DNA from: Erythrobacteraceae bacterium Alg239-R51
Lineage (GTDB): Bacteria > Pseudomonadota > Alphaproteobacteria > Sphingomonadales > Sphingomonadaceae
Direction: 5' to 3'
Assembly (NCBI GenBank): GCA_947331495.1
Contig: CAMZOI010000002.1
Location: forward strand, 1 to 64,000
DNA length: 64,000 nt
In this document: positions 17,738 to 26,774 of the stretch, piece after piece
How positions within the stretch are numbered: position 1 is the stretch's first letter
Layout: every line of letters begins with the position of its first letter
Notes under the pieces: generated by a model
The model's input: the letters and a program-made list of their open reading frames with translations, nothing else
Database searches by the model: none
Told to the model about the DNA's origin: nothing
Translations under genes and position numbers: made by a program

Positions 17738-19300
17738 GTGGCCAAACCTGCCACGCATATCTGGCGTCTGCTCAAATGGGGACGCACGCTCGCGCGTCAT
17801 GGCGCTTTACGCGGGATCGAGAACGATCCCAATACGCCCGTTCCCGTCAAGCGGTTGGCGAGAATTGCCCGCTTCGGCACGGTCCAGCCACGCGATCCCG
17901 ACTATGCCGGGGCCTTTCGCGATATTGGGCCTGCGGCAATCAAGCTCGGCCAGACTTTGGCGACACGGCCCGACCTTGTGGGCGAGGAAGCGGCGCGGAA
18001 CCTGCTGACCCTGCAGGACGATCTGCCACCGGTTGATTTCGCGCTGATCAAGCAAAGCGTCGAATCCAGCTTCGAACAGCCGATCGAGAATCTGTGGTCC
18101 CACTTTGACCCGGTGCCCATAGGTGCGGCATCGATCGCGCAGGTCCATCGCGCGGTCACGACCGAAGGCAGGCAGGTGGCGGTCAAAGTGTTGCGCCCCG
18201 GCGTTCGCGAGCGGTTCGCCAAGGATATCCAGACCTACGAGTGGGCTGCCGCGCATCTGGAAAGCTTCGGTGGCGAAGCGGCCCGGCTGCGTCCGCGCCT
18301 GACCATCGCCAATTTCAAGCGTTGGACCAACAGTGAGCTGGACCTGCGCCGCGAGGCGGCGAGCGCATCGGAACTTGCCGAGCATATGGTCGGCACGTCA
18401 GGGTACGAGATTCCCGAGATCGACTGGGACCGGACCAATGGCCGGGTGATGACCATCGACTGGATCGAAGGCATCAAGATTTCCGATACCGAGGCACTTC
18501 GCGCTGCGGGCCACGATATGGACGAACTGGCGGGCCGTCTTGTCCTCGCCTTCCTCAAGCAGGCGATTGCCGCCGGTTTCTTTCACGCCGACATGCACCA
18601 GGGCAATCTGTTCGTGAAACCCGATGGCACTATCGCGGCAATCGATTTTGGCATCATGGGCCGGATCGACCGGCGGGCGCGCATGTGGCTGGCGGAAATC
18701 CTCTACGGTCTGACCACGGGCAATTACAGGCGTGTCGCCGAAATTCATTTCGAGGCGCAATATGTGCCGAGCCATCATGACGTGAACGACTTTGCCACAG
18801 CCTTGCGCGCGGTGGGTGAGCCGATGCGGGGCAAGCCGGTGAGCGAGCTGAGCGTTGGCCAGATGCTCGACGGCCTGTTTGCCATCACGCGCGATTTCGA
18901 CATGCAGACGCAGCCGCATCTGCTCCTGCTCCAGAAGACCATGGTGATGGTCGAAGGTATCGCGACGCAACTCAATCCGAAGATCAACATGTGGGATGTC
19001 AGCGCCCCGTATGTCCGCAGCTGGATCCGTGACGAGCTCGGTCCCGAAGCGGCTTTGGCGGATCGCATCCGCGAGGACACCGAAACCTTGTTGCGAATTC
19101 CCGAGCTGGTTCGGCGGATCGAGGAAAGCTATCCCTCCAAGGGCGGCGCGCCCGAACCCCCGCCTCTGCCGGAGGTCGAATTGATGTGGGAAAGGCGCCG
19201 CCGCAAGGAGGCGGGGCGCAGCTGGGTGGGCTATGCAGTGGCGGCAATTGGCGGGGGAGCGGCGGTTTGGCTGGCGATGGCGCAAGGTTGGATCGTCTGA
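17738..19300 (+). CDS. ubiB: UbiB (ABC1/ADCK-family kinase-like protein)
   Basis: 520 residues, starting with GTG one base after ubiE. The atypical protein-kinase-like fold is shown by the KxGQ-type region IKLGQTLATRPD near residue 67, IGAASIAQVHRA, FFHADMHQGNLFVKPDGTIAAIDFGIMG (catalytic loop and metal-binding Asp, near 285-312), and a C-terminal membrane helix (about 497-518). UbiB is an ATPase needed for ubiquinone synthesis or lipid-extraction at the inner membrane. Its last codons overlap the next gene's probable TTG start. Confidence 0.95.
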   Translation: MAKPATHIWRLLKWGRTLARHGALRGIENDPNTPVPVKRLARIARFGTVQPRDPDYAGAFRDIGPAAIKLGQTLATRPDLVGEEAARNLLTLQDDLPPVDFALIKQSVESSFEQPIENLWSHFDPVPIGAASIAQVHRAVTTEGRQVAVKVLRPGVRERFAKDIQTYEWAAAHLESFGGEAARLRPRLTIANFKRWTNSELDLRREAASASELAEHMVGTSGYEIPEIDWDRTNGRVMTIDWIEGIKISDTEALRAAGHDMDELAGRLVLAFLKQAIAAGFFHADMHQGNLFVKPDGTIAAIDFGIMGRIDRRARMWLAEILYGLTTGNYRRVAEIHFEAQYVPSHHDVNDFATALRAVGEPMRGKPVSELSVGQMLDGLFAITRDFDMQTQPHLLLLQKTMVMVEGIATQLNPKINMWDVSAPYVRSWIRDELGPEAALADRIREDTETLLRIPELVRRIEESYPSKGGAPEPPPLPEVELMWERRRRKEAGRSWVGYAVAAIGGGAAVWLAMAQGWIV

Positions 19301-20427
19301 ACGCAAGGGCAGCCCCCGACTGGGACCGCTTCGCACACTGGCGCCCCTGGCCGGCGCGGATCCTGCTCGCAGTGGTCGCGGTGCTTCTGGCTCTGGCAGC
19401 ACTGACCCCGCTTACCGCGACCATGGACGGGACGCCCTCCACCGTGCCCGATTTCGTTGCCACCACGGCAGTCGAGGATACGGAGGTCGAGCGGGACGAG
19501 GACCTGGCTTTCTATGACCGGGTCATCGAACTGATCGCCGATGGCGAAGGCTATTATGACTTCGTCGTCGAGGAACAGCGTGCGCGCAATTATCCGGTCC
19601 GCCCGGGCCTTGCCGTGCGTCTGCCGACCCTGGCCCATATCCACGCATGGCTGGGCGAGCTCGGGATGATTGCGCTGGCGATCGTCTTGCTGGGGGCAAC
19701 CGTCTGGGCATGGTGGAAGCGACTGGGCGAAGAAGCGGGGGGCGAGAAGTTCAGGCGGATCGGCGCGGCGCTGATGCTGATGGGCGGCTCGCTGGGCCTC
19801 AATCGCTATTATTTCGTCCTGCACGAACTGTGGGCCGGAATGCTTCTAGCGCTTGCCTTCGGACTGCATCGTCCGGGGCGCTGGGGGTGGGCACTGTTCG
19901 TCGCGGCGCTGGCTCTGGCGATCCGCGAGCATGCGCTTCCTTTCGTCTTGCTGCTGGGCGCCATGGCCGCATGGCGGCGCGACTGGAAGGAAGCGTCGGC
20001 GTGGGCGGCGCTGGTGGCGGTGTTTCTTGTCGCGATGTCGTGGCACCTCTCGCTGATCGCGCCACAGGTCCTGACGACCGATCGCGAAAGCCCCGACTGG
20101 CTGGTCCTACGCGGCCTGTCCGGTTGGCTCGGCAATATCGTGCTCAGTTCCAACCTGCGCTTTCTGCCGCACGAGGTGGCCGGGCCGCTGGTGCTGCTGA
20201 TGGCGCTCGGCTGGGCTGGCTGGCGCTCGCATGCAGGGACAACCGGCACGCTGCTCTACCTCGGCTACGGCCTGGCTTTCATGCTCGCCGGGCGAGCCAA
20301 CAATTTCTATTGGGGCGCGGTCGTTGCGCCGGCCATGTTCATCGGCCTCGCTTTCCTGCCGATGGCGCTTACCTCGCTATGGCGGGCCGCCAGCCCCAGC
20401 TCCGGATTGCCCACAGCAGCACGATGA
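19288..20427 (+). CDS. Integral membrane protein of unknown function
   Basis: 379 residues from the TTG at 19288; no ATG lies between ubiB and the first membrane helix, so the start is uncertain. One helix near the N-terminus (about 18-38) is followed by a roughly 70-residue outer stretch containing AFYDRVIELIADGEGYYDFVVEEQRARNYPVRPG and then seven to eight more helices, with RANNFYWGAVVAPAMF near the end. The outer stretch resembles the first loop of GT-C-type membrane enzymes, but I see no firm motif and leave the function open. The 3' end overlaps the opposing gene by 59 bases. Confidence 0.75.
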   Translation: MDRLNARAAPDWDRFAHWRPWPARILLAVVAVLLALAALTPLTATMDGTPSTVPDFVATTAVEDTEVERDEDLAFYDRVIELIADGEGYYDFVVEEQRARNYPVRPGLAVRLPTLAHIHAWLGELGMIALAIVLLGATVWAWWKRLGEEAGGEKFRRIGAALMLMGGSLGLNRYYFVLHELWAGMLLALAFGLHRPGRWGWALFVAALALAIREHALPFVLLLGAMAAWRRDWKEASAWAALVAVFLVAMSWHLSLIAPQVLTTDRESPDWLVLRGLSGWLGNIVLSSNLRFLPHEVAGPLVLLMALGWAGWRSHAGTTGTLLYLGYGLAFMLAGRANNFYWGAVVAPAMFIGLAFLPMALTSLWRAASPSSGLPTAAR

Positions 20428-20761
20428 CGTGCAACGCCTCTACGGTCATCGGTTGCCACCACCCATCATAGGTGCCTTCGACGATCAGGTTTACCAGCCG
20501 CCCGGTGAAAGCGATCGCGAACAGGGCCAGCGCAGGCAGAAGTACATCACCGCGGCGCTTCCAGGCGCCCCAGGCCATGGAGATGGCAGCCACGTAGAAG
20601 AACGCAGTCATATCTCCGCGCAAGGTCGAGCTGCCATGCGTGGTTGCCGCATCCAGTCCGAAATCATTGCCCGAAACAGAAGGATTGACGAGAAATCCGG
20701 TCCCGATAACCAGATCGAGTATCGCGCCCAAAACTATCAACGCGCTCAGAAAAAGGTGCAT
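20369..20761 (-). CDS. Small four-helix membrane protein (DUF4345-like)
   Basis: 130 residues with four predicted transmembrane helices (about 3-22, 52-68, 73-95, 104-123) and short loops containing DFGLDAATTHGSS and RGDMTAFFYVAA. The pattern is like small proteins annotated DUF4345 or as uncharacterised membrane proteins; similarity is by eye. Its last 59 bases overlap the end of the opposing membrane-protein gene. It is divergent from coaBC, about 200 bases away. Confidence 0.7.
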   Translation of the reverse strand: MHLFLSALIVLGAILDLVIGTGFLVNPSVSGNDFGLDAATTHGSSTLRGDMTAFFYVAAISMAWGAWKRRGDVLLPALALFAIAFTGRLVNLIVEGTYDGWWQPMTVEALHVIVLLWAIRSWGWRPAIAR

Positions 20762-20958
20762 GTGTTCCTCCCGTTACCCCTTTTTAAACCATAGTGCGCT
20801 ATCGCGAAGCGCACAATGTGGCGGTGCTGTACCAATCGGCAAGGCGCTGGCAATGACGGACAGGGGGCGCTAGCACGCGCGTTGATGGACATATGGGAAT
20901 GCATTTGCCGATCCGCGCCGAAGAAGGCGCTCGCCGCGGGGGACGGGGCGGCGAACAC

Positions 20959-22653
20959 ATGAGTGGTCCGAAAATTCTGCTGGTCATCGGGGGCGGCATT
21001 GCCGCGTACAAATCGTGCGAACTGGTACGCCTGATCCGCAAAGCGGGCGGCGAGGTTACCTGCGTGCTCACCGAAGGCGGGAAGCAGTTCGTCACTCCCA
21101 TGGCACTGGCGGCGCTGTCCGAAAACAAGGTCTATACCTCGTTGTTCGATCTCAAGGACGAGGTCGAGATGGGGCATATCCAGCTGAGCCGGGAGGCCGA
21201 CCTCGTGGTCGTGTGCCCGGCCACGGCGGATTTGCTCGCCAAGATGGCGGCAGGGATCGCAGACGATCTGGCGACGACCCTGATCCTCGCGACCGACAAA
21301 CCCGTGCTGACCGTACCGGCCATGAACGTGCGCATGTGGGAACATTCGGCCACGCAGCGCAACGCCGACTGGCTGCGGAAGGCGGGCGTCGCGGTAATGG
21401 AACCCGATGAAGGCACGATGGCGTGCGGCGAATTCGGCGCAGGCCGCTTGCCCGAACCGGCGGCGATCCTGTCGCGCATTGCCGAAGAACTCGATCTCGA
21501 TATCGATGTGCCCGGGTTGCCAGCTCCTGATCCTGCGCAGTTGAGCGCGCCCGAAGTTCATGAAGAGGAAGACGATCTTCCCGAGGAATTCGAACCCGAG
21601 GACGAAGCGGAAGTCCGAAGGACCGGGGGTGGACTGGGTGGTCTACTGGCTGCGATCATCCCGCGCAGCACGCCCAAACGCAGCCACGAGGACATCGAGG
21701 CCGAGCTTGAAGACTTGCCCGAGCCCGAAATGCCCGAGGCACAGGAACCTACGGACGAGCCCGCTTTCGACCCGGAGAGCGCCGGTCCCGTTCTGGCGAC
21801 GAAGGGCAAGGCATCAGCCGCTCCCCCCATCGACGCTGCCGCGATCAACCACGAGGTCGCCCGGCGGGATGAACGCGCCAGGCCACAGCCGATGGCCAGT
21901 TTCATGCAAGGTGACGAGGTCGCGTTCGAGGACTCGCCGCTTGCCGGTCAGGCTGCATTCGATCCCGACCCCGAACACCGTCCGCTCTACGGCAAGCATG
22001 TGCTGGTGACGGCAGGGCCGACGCGCGAACCGATCGATCCGGTGCGCTACATCGCCAATCGCTCGAGTGGGAAACAAGGCTTCGCGATTGCCGCAATGGC
22101 TGCCGCTGCCGGCGCGCGTGTGACCTTGGTGACCGGGCCGGTACACTTGCCCACGCCGCCGGGTGTCGACCGCGTCGATGTCGAAACCGCCGAGGACATG
22201 GCCGAGGAAGTGCGCCGTGCGCTGCCTGCCGAGATCGCGTTCATGGTTGCCGCCGTTGCGGACTGGAAGAGCCGCCACGTTGCGGGCGAGAAAATGAAAA
22301 AGCGCGGTAGCGCGCCCCCCGCGCTGATCCTGGCCGAAAATCCCGATATCCTCGCCAGCGTGGCAGCCGGGCGAAAACGCCCCGATCTTCTGATCGGCTT
22401 CGCTGCCGAAACTGAAAACGTGGTCGAGAACGCGAAGACAAAACGCAAGCGCAAGGGTGCCGACTGGATCATCGCGAACAATGTGTCCGGATCCGAAGGC
22501 GAAAGCGTGATGGGCGGCGATCTCAACCAGGTCCATGTCGTGACCTCGCGCGGCGTTGAAAGTCTGCCCGAAATGGCGAAGGAAGATGTCGCGCGCGAAC
22601 TGGTTGCCCGTGCTGCCGAAGCGCTGATCAACACCGAAGGCGACCATGACTGA
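20959..22653 (+). CDS. coaBC: Bifunctional phosphopantothenoylcysteine decarboxylase / phosphopantothenate-cysteine ligase, with long linker
   Basis: 564 residues, about 160 more than the usual 400. The CoaC half (about 1-180) has [14 protein letters not shown], the His of [10 protein letters not shown] near 72 and the Cys of [14 protein letters not shown] near 155. The CoaB half (about 344-564) has [27 protein letters not shown] and the lysine of KMKKRG near 445, then IIANNVSG. Between them lies an acidic, Pro/Glu-rich linker of about 160 residues with no recognisable fold. The enzyme makes phosphopantetheine for coenzyme A. I use the ATG at 20959; an ATG at 20893 would add a basic leader. 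It overlaps dut by 8 bases. Confidence 0.93.
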   Translation: MSGPKILLVIGGGIAAYKSCELVRLIRKAGGEVTCVLTEGGKQFVTPMALAALSENKVYTSLFDLKDEVEMGHIQLSREADLVVVCPATADLLAKMAAGIADDLATTLILATDKPVLTVPAMNVRMWEHSATQRNADWLRKAGVAVMEPDEGTMACGEFGAGRLPEPAAILSRIAEELDLDIDVPGLPAPDPAQLSAPEVHEEEDDLPEEFEPEDEAEVRRTGGGLGGLLAAIIPRSTPKRSHEDIEAELEDLPEPEMPEAQEPTDEPAFDPESAGPVLATKGKASAAPPIDAAAINHEVARRDERARPQPMASFMQGDEVAFEDSPLAGQAAFDPDPEHRPLYGKHVLVTAGPTREPIDPVRYIANRSSGKQGFAIAAMAAAAGARVTLVTGPVHLPTPPGVDRVDVETAEDMAEEVRRALPAEIAFMVAAVADWKSRHVAGEKMKKRGSAPPALILAENPDILASVAAGRKRPDLLIGFAAETENVVENAKTKRKRKGADWIIANNVSGSEGESVMGGDLNQVHVVTSRGVESLPEMAKEDVARELVARAAEALINTEGDHD

Positions 22654-23107
22654 CCGTGTCGCAGTGGCCATCAAGCGACTGCCGCATGGTGCGGGCCTCG
22701 ATCTGCCTGCCTATGCCACCGACGGCGCCGCAGGAATGGACGTGCTCGCCGCCGAGCAGGTGACGCTTCTCCCGGGCATGCGCCACGCGGTCGCGACAGG
22801 CCTGGCTCTCGCGATACCCGAGGGCTTCGAGGTTCAGGTCCGTCCGCGTTCAGGCCTTGCCCTCAAGCACGGAATTTCCGTGCCCAACACGCCGGGCACG
22901 ATCGACAGCGATTACCGGGGCGAACTGAAGATCATCCTGATCAATCACGGGAATGACGAATTTGCGATCGCGCGCGGCGACCGGATCGCGCAGCTGGTGC
23001 TCGCGCCCGTGACGCAGGCAATCTGGAACGAGGTCGAGGAATTGGACGAAACCCCGCGCGGCGCTGGCGGTTTCGGATCGACCGGGGGCCACGCGCAGTT
23101 GGTCTAG
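22646..23107 (+). CDS. dut: Deoxyuridine 5'-triphosphate nucleotidohydrolase (dUTPase)
   Basis: 153-residue trimeric dUTPase. The five motifs are visible: [42 protein letters not shown] (catalytic Asp), [12 protein letters not shown], and the C-terminal [11 protein letters not shown]. It hydrolyses dUTP to dUMP, keeping uracil out of DNA and feeding thymidylate synthesis. The start overlaps the coaBC stop (ATGACTGA), and the coaBC-dut pair is common in proteobacteria. Confidence 0.96.
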   Translation: MTDRVAVAIKRLPHGAGLDLPAYATDGAAGMDVLAAEQVTLLPGMRHAVATGLALAIPEGFEVQVRPRSGLALKHGISVPNTPGTIDSDYRGELKIILINHGNDEFAIARGDRIAQLVLAPVTQAIWNEVEELDETPRGAGGFGSTGGHAQLV

Positions 23108-23114
23108 CCCGACC

Positions 23115-23675
23115 CTAGAGCATCGTTCGCTGGTGGGCGACGTGAAAGCACGCGGCCGAGGCTCCCCAGATCAGCGCGAAAAATCCCAGCACGCCCCATT
23201 CAACCGCATGGCCGGGCATGGTCCACAAGCCGGCGGCGATGCCCACCCCGAATTGTCCGGCAGACAGCGCGGCCATGATCGAGCGCATCGCGGCTGGCCG
23301 AAACCATACCAGCAAACTCGCCACCACCGCGATGCCGACCAGGGCGATGAAGACCAAATTGGTCGCTTCGTCCTCGCTGCCGATCATGCCCACGGCACCG
23401 TTGATCCATACGGTCAGGAACCCGCCGAGCGCTGCGATGGCGATTCCGACCTTGTGCGGCACGTTGCGGCCGACCCTGACCGCGATTTCAGCGCCGATGC
23501 CCAAGGCCGATATAAGCACCGCGGCGAAGACGAAATCGGAGCCGGTCCAGTCGACCTCGCTGGTGAACTGCATTGCGATCGCGGGTAGCGCGAACAATGC
23601 AAGTAGCGCCCCCCATCCGGCAATGCGCCAGCCATTGAGCGAGCAGGTACGATTGTGGGTTTCGTTAGCGTTCAT
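23115..23675 (-). CDS. Six-helix membrane protein of unknown function
   Basis: 186 residues from the ATG of MNANETHN (23675); an upstream ATG at 23705 would add ten unlikely residues. Six hydrophobic helices are evident (about 17-37, 45-67, 76-96, 104-125, 132-150, 154-175). No motif suggests a substrate. It is convergent with dut (7 bases between stops) and divergent from the winged-helix regulator gene, 138 bases away, so the two may share a control region. Function unknown. Confidence 0.7.
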   Translation of the reverse strand: MNANETHNRTCSLNGWRIAGWGALLALFALPAIAMQFTSEVDWTGSDFVFAAVLISALGIGAEIAVRVGRNVPHKVGIAIAALGGFLTVWINGAVGMIGSEDEATNLVFIALVGIAVVASLLVWFRPAAMRSIMAALSAGQFGVGIAAGLWTMPGHAVEWGVLGFFALIWGASAACFHVAHQRTML

Positions 23676-23813
23676 CAGGCAAACTCCGGTTGAATTGACC
23701 CGCATCTGCTATCTTGGGCGGTGCCTGAGCGGCATGAGCAATTCGTGAGCAATACCTGAAAACCTTCCGCACCGATGTCTCATCGCATAGAGCGCAGACG
23801 GGAAGGGGTATCC

Positions 23814-24833
23814 ATGCCGACACAGGCCGACATCATGCGCTTCGATGCATTCGAACTCGATCTTTCCAACCGGCGACTGATAAGGAACGGCCAGCCAGTC
23901 GACCTTGGCAGCCGCTATTTCGATGCGCTCGTGCTGCTGGTGCGCGAAGCGGGAGAACTGGTCTCGAAAGACCGGTTCATGGACGAGGTCTGGCGCGGAA
24001 TTCCGGTAACCGACGAGGCCCTGACCCAGTGTATCCGTACACTGCGCCGGGCTCTTGGTGACGATGCCGGCAATCCGCACTATATTCAGACGGTCCCCAA
24101 ACACGGTTACCGGTTTCTTGTTCAGCCGACAGGTCCGGGCGAAGGGTCGGTGACGGGCGACAGCTATCGCCTGCCCGGGAGGATTGCCGCGGCAGGCACA
24201 CTCTCCGGGGCAATGGCCGGGGCCGCGGGTGGGCTGTTCTACGGTGTTGTCGCAAGCACTGGGGGCGGATCGACGGTCGTGGTGCTTGCAGCCCTGGTCG
24301 CTGCGCTTGGTACGCTCGGCGGCGCGGGCGTCGGGCTCGGCATGGCGAGTATCCTCGCCTGGCGCGAGCGGATCGACGTGACGCTTGTTTTTGGCGCGAT
24401 GCTGGGAGGTCTTGCGGTTGGCGCGCTGGGCAGCACCCTGGGCCGGGACGGGATCGGCTTGCTGACGGGCGAGGATATTCGGCACGTGACCGGCATGATC
24501 GAGGGATTGTTGCTGGGCTGCGCTACCGGACTGGCCGGCTGGCTGGTCCTGTCCGGTTCGCTGAAATCGCGCGCCGCGATTGCCGGTGCCTCGATCGGCC
24601 TTGGCGCTCTTGCAGGCGCGCTTGTCCATCTGGTGGGAGGAAGGTTGCTGGGCGGAAGTCTGGTTACGCTTCAGGAAAGCCTTGGCGATACCAGACTGTC
24701 CCTTGCACGCGCGGCGTCGGTGTTCGGCGAAGCCAGGTTCGGCGAGACTGCGCACCTTGTTGCTTGCGTCACCGAAGGCGCAGTGTTCGTATCCTTCGTC
24801 GCCCTAGCGCTGACGCTTGTGCGGAAAGATTGA
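23814..24833 (+). CDS. Membrane-anchored winged-helix transcriptional regulator
   Basis: 339 residues. The N-terminal 105 residues are an OmpR/PhoB-type winged helix: FDAFELDLSNRRLIRNG, DLGSRYFDALVLLVREAGELVSK, the recognition-helix region VTDEALTQCIRTLRRALGDD, and the wing IQTVPKHGYRFL. The remaining 230 residues are Gly/Ala-rich hydrophobic segments, seven or eight helices, with no sensor or kinase domain. It belongs with ToxR/CadC-like one-component regulators, although most of those have a single helix and a periplasmic domain. Start ATG 23814 follows GGAAGGGG. Target and signal unknown; the divergent membrane protein gene is a candidate. Confidence 0.85.
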   Translation: MPTQADIMRFDAFELDLSNRRLIRNGQPVDLGSRYFDALVLLVREAGELVSKDRFMDEVWRGIPVTDEALTQCIRTLRRALGDDAGNPHYIQTVPKHGYRFLVQPTGPGEGSVTGDSYRLPGRIAAAGTLSGAMAGAAGGLFYGVVASTGGGSTVVVLAALVAALGTLGGAGVGLGMASILAWRERIDVTLVFGAMLGGLAVGALGSTLGRDGIGLLTGEDIRHVTGMIEGLLLGCATGLAGWLVLSGSLKSRAAIAGASIGLGALAGALVHLVGGRLLGGSLVTLQESLGDTRLSLARAASVFGEARFGETAHLVACVTEGAVFVSFVALALTLVRKD

Positions 24834-24844
24834 AACGCACGAAA

Positions 24845-24873
24845 AAGGGCGGCCCGATCGCGGAACCGCCCTT
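24845..24873. terminator. Bidirectional rho-independent terminator
   Basis: AAGGGCGG (24845-24852) pairs with CCGCCCTT (24866-24873), 8 bp with a 13-base loop. It is flanked by an A-run on the left and CTTTT on the right, and sits between two convergent genes (regulator and DUF4136 lipoprotein), so it can serve both. Confidence 0.85.
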
Positions 24874-24895
24874 CTTTTGCAAAAGCGCCGTCAGA

Positions 24896-25594
24896 TCAGT
24901 CGATCCGCCGCACGACCTTGTCTTCAGGCTTAATCGAGATGCGGACCGTTTCACCGGAATTGCCCGGAAAATCGGTGAACATTGCATCGACCAGATTGGG
25001 CACGAGGTATTGGAGCCGGTCCGAGGTCGACATGGCCTGGGCCCTGCCTTCGAACAGTCGTTCGCCGGTCGCCGTTCGGTCGATCTTCATGTCGATGCCA
25101 CTGGTATAGACGGTGTAGCTGCGAATTTCCGGACCGCCGAACCACGGGTCGTAGAAACCGTACCCCCAGCGGCTGCCGAAAGAACGCGGATGGTAATAGC
25201 CGAGCCGCGAACGGTAGAACGGGCGATAGCCGTACCACGGGGAATAGAACGGATCGTGAAATCCGGTCGTGCGTATGCGTTCACGCCCGTTGTCGACGCC
25301 GTAATCGAAGCGGACGAGCAGCGTCGCATCGTCAGCCGAAGGTGCCTGGACGTAACCAAGGCGCGCCATTTCGGCTTCCACGAAGTCGGCATATTGCGCG
25401 AATTCGAGACCACCTGCGAGCGCGGGATCGTCAGCCACCACATAGAAGCTTTCGCCCTGCGGGGCGGGAAGCTGCGTCTGGAAGCGCGACACGTCGGCCT
25501 TGAACGGAGTTGCACAGGCGGCAAGGCCCGCGAGGAGAATCGGAACGGAGGCGAGCTTGAGCTGGCGCCCCCAACCGTGCTTGAGGCTGGTCAT
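24896..25594 (-). CDS. DUF4136-family lipoprotein
   Basis: 232 residues. A lipoprotein signal peptide ends in the lipobox LAGLAAC, with the modified Cys near residue 27. The mature part matches the DUF4136 outline: YVVADDP, a FAQYADFVEAEMARLGY helix, DATLLVRFDYGVDNG, an aromatic Tyr/Trp/Arg-rich middle (about 115-150), and a final YLVPNLVDAMFTDFPGNSGETVRI. It is expected in the outer or inner membrane leaflet facing the periplasm. Function of the family is not established. It is convergent with the regulator gene across a shared terminator. Confidence 0.88.
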   Translation of the reverse strand: MTSLKHGWGRQLKLASVPILLAGLAACATPFKADVSRFQTQLPAPQGESFYVVADDPALAGGLEFAQYADFVEAEMARLGYVQAPSADDATLLVRFDYGVDNGRERIRTTGFHDPFYSPWYGYRPFYRSRLGYYHPRSFGSRWGYGFYDPWFGGPEIRSYTVYTSGIDMKIDRTATGERLFEGRAQAMSTSDRLQYLVPNLVDAMFTDFPGNSGETVRISIKPEDKVVRRID

Positions 25595-25748
25595 AACAAA
25601 GTCCCTTTCGAACGGGCATCTTACACGAAACTCGAAATTCGCGCATCCCGTCGTCTGCCCAGGGCAGACTGTCAGCGAATGGGCATTGTTCTACAAATGT
25701 CTGGCTGAACCCGGTTTGAATGTCCGGATTGACATTGATTGCATGATT

Positions 25749-26774
25749 TCAGATGCTTCGGCCGCGTACAAGGCCCAGGGCGCGGTACGTCGCATCGAGC
25801 GTGGGGCCGGCCAGTTCGCGTGCCTTGCTTGCACCCCGGGCAAGGATGGCATCCAGCGACTCGCGATCGTCCAAGAGCGTCGTGAACTTGTCCGAGATCG
25901 GTCGCAAAGTCTCGATCAGCGCTTCGCCGAGGGCGGGTTTGAACGCACCGAAACCCTCGCCTCCGTGGTCGCGCAGAACTTCCTCGATGGTCTGCTCTTT
26001 CAGCGCGGCATAGATGGTTACGAGGTTCAGCGCCTCTGGCCGGTGCGTCAGCCCGGCTTTTTCGCATGGCAGCGGCTCGGGATCGGTCTTGGCCTTCTTG
26101 ACCTTCTTCATGATCGTCTCGGCATCGTCCGACAAATTGATCCGGCTCATGTCCGACGGATCGGACTTGCTCATCTTTGCGTCACCGTTGCGCAGTGACA
26201 TGATCCGCGCGGCCTGAGGCGGCACGATCGCGTCGGGCAGGGTAAACACGGGTGCGTCTTCGGAAGTGAAATCATTGTTGAATTTCTGCGCGATGTCGCG
26301 AGCGAGTTCGAGATGCTGCTTCTGATCCTCGCCCACGGGAACGTGGGTCGCCTGGTAAAGCAGCACGTCGGCGGCTTGCAGGACGGGATAGCCGAACAGC
26401 GCGACCGACTGCCCCTCCCGGTTCTTGCCGGCCTTGTCCTTCCACTGGGTCATGCGGTTGAGCCAGCCCATCCGGGCGGTCCCACCCAGCAGCCATTGCA
26501 GCTCCGCATGCGCGGGTACCTGCGCCTGGTTGAAGAGAATGGAGCGTTGCGGATCGATACCGCAGGCCACCAGCGCGGCGGTCATCTCCAGCGTGCCCTT
26601 GTGCAGGTCCGCGGGATCGTGCGGCTGACTGATCGCATGCAGATCGGCGAGGAAGAACAGGCACTGGCCGTCCTCGCTCAACTGGTCCTGCATCGCCACC
26701 CAGTTGCGGATTGCGCCGAGGTAATTGCCGAGGTGGAGATTGCCGGTGGGCTGGATGCCGGAAACGACGCGCAT
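25749..26774 (-). CDS. trpS: Tryptophan-tRNA ligase
   Basis: 341-residue class I aminoacyl-tRNA synthetase. The HIGH-type motif is PTGNLHLGNYLGAI near residue 9 and the KMSKS loop is DAKMSKSDPSD near 202. The tryptophan-pocket DLHAIS and GYPVLQAADVLLYQ are also in place. The start is ATG at 26774, sharing one base with the murJ stop (TAATG), so it is translationally coupled downstream of murJ. Length is typical. Confidence 0.97.
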   Translation of the reverse strand: MRVVSGIQPTGNLHLGNYLGAIRNWVAMQDQLSEDGQCLFFLADLHAISQPHDPADLHKGTLEMTAALVACGIDPQRSILFNQAQVPAHAELQWLLGGTARMGWLNRMTQWKDKAGKNREGQSVALFGYPVLQAADVLLYQATHVPVGEDQKQHLELARDIAQKFNNDFTSEDAPVFTLPDAIVPPQAARIMSLRNGDAKMSKSDPSDMSRINLSDDAETIMKKVKKAKTDPEPLPCEKAGLTHRPEALNLVTIYAALKEQTIEEVLRDHGGEGFGAFKPALGEALIETLRPISDKFTTLLDDRESLDAILARGASKARELAGPTLDATYRALGLVRGRSI

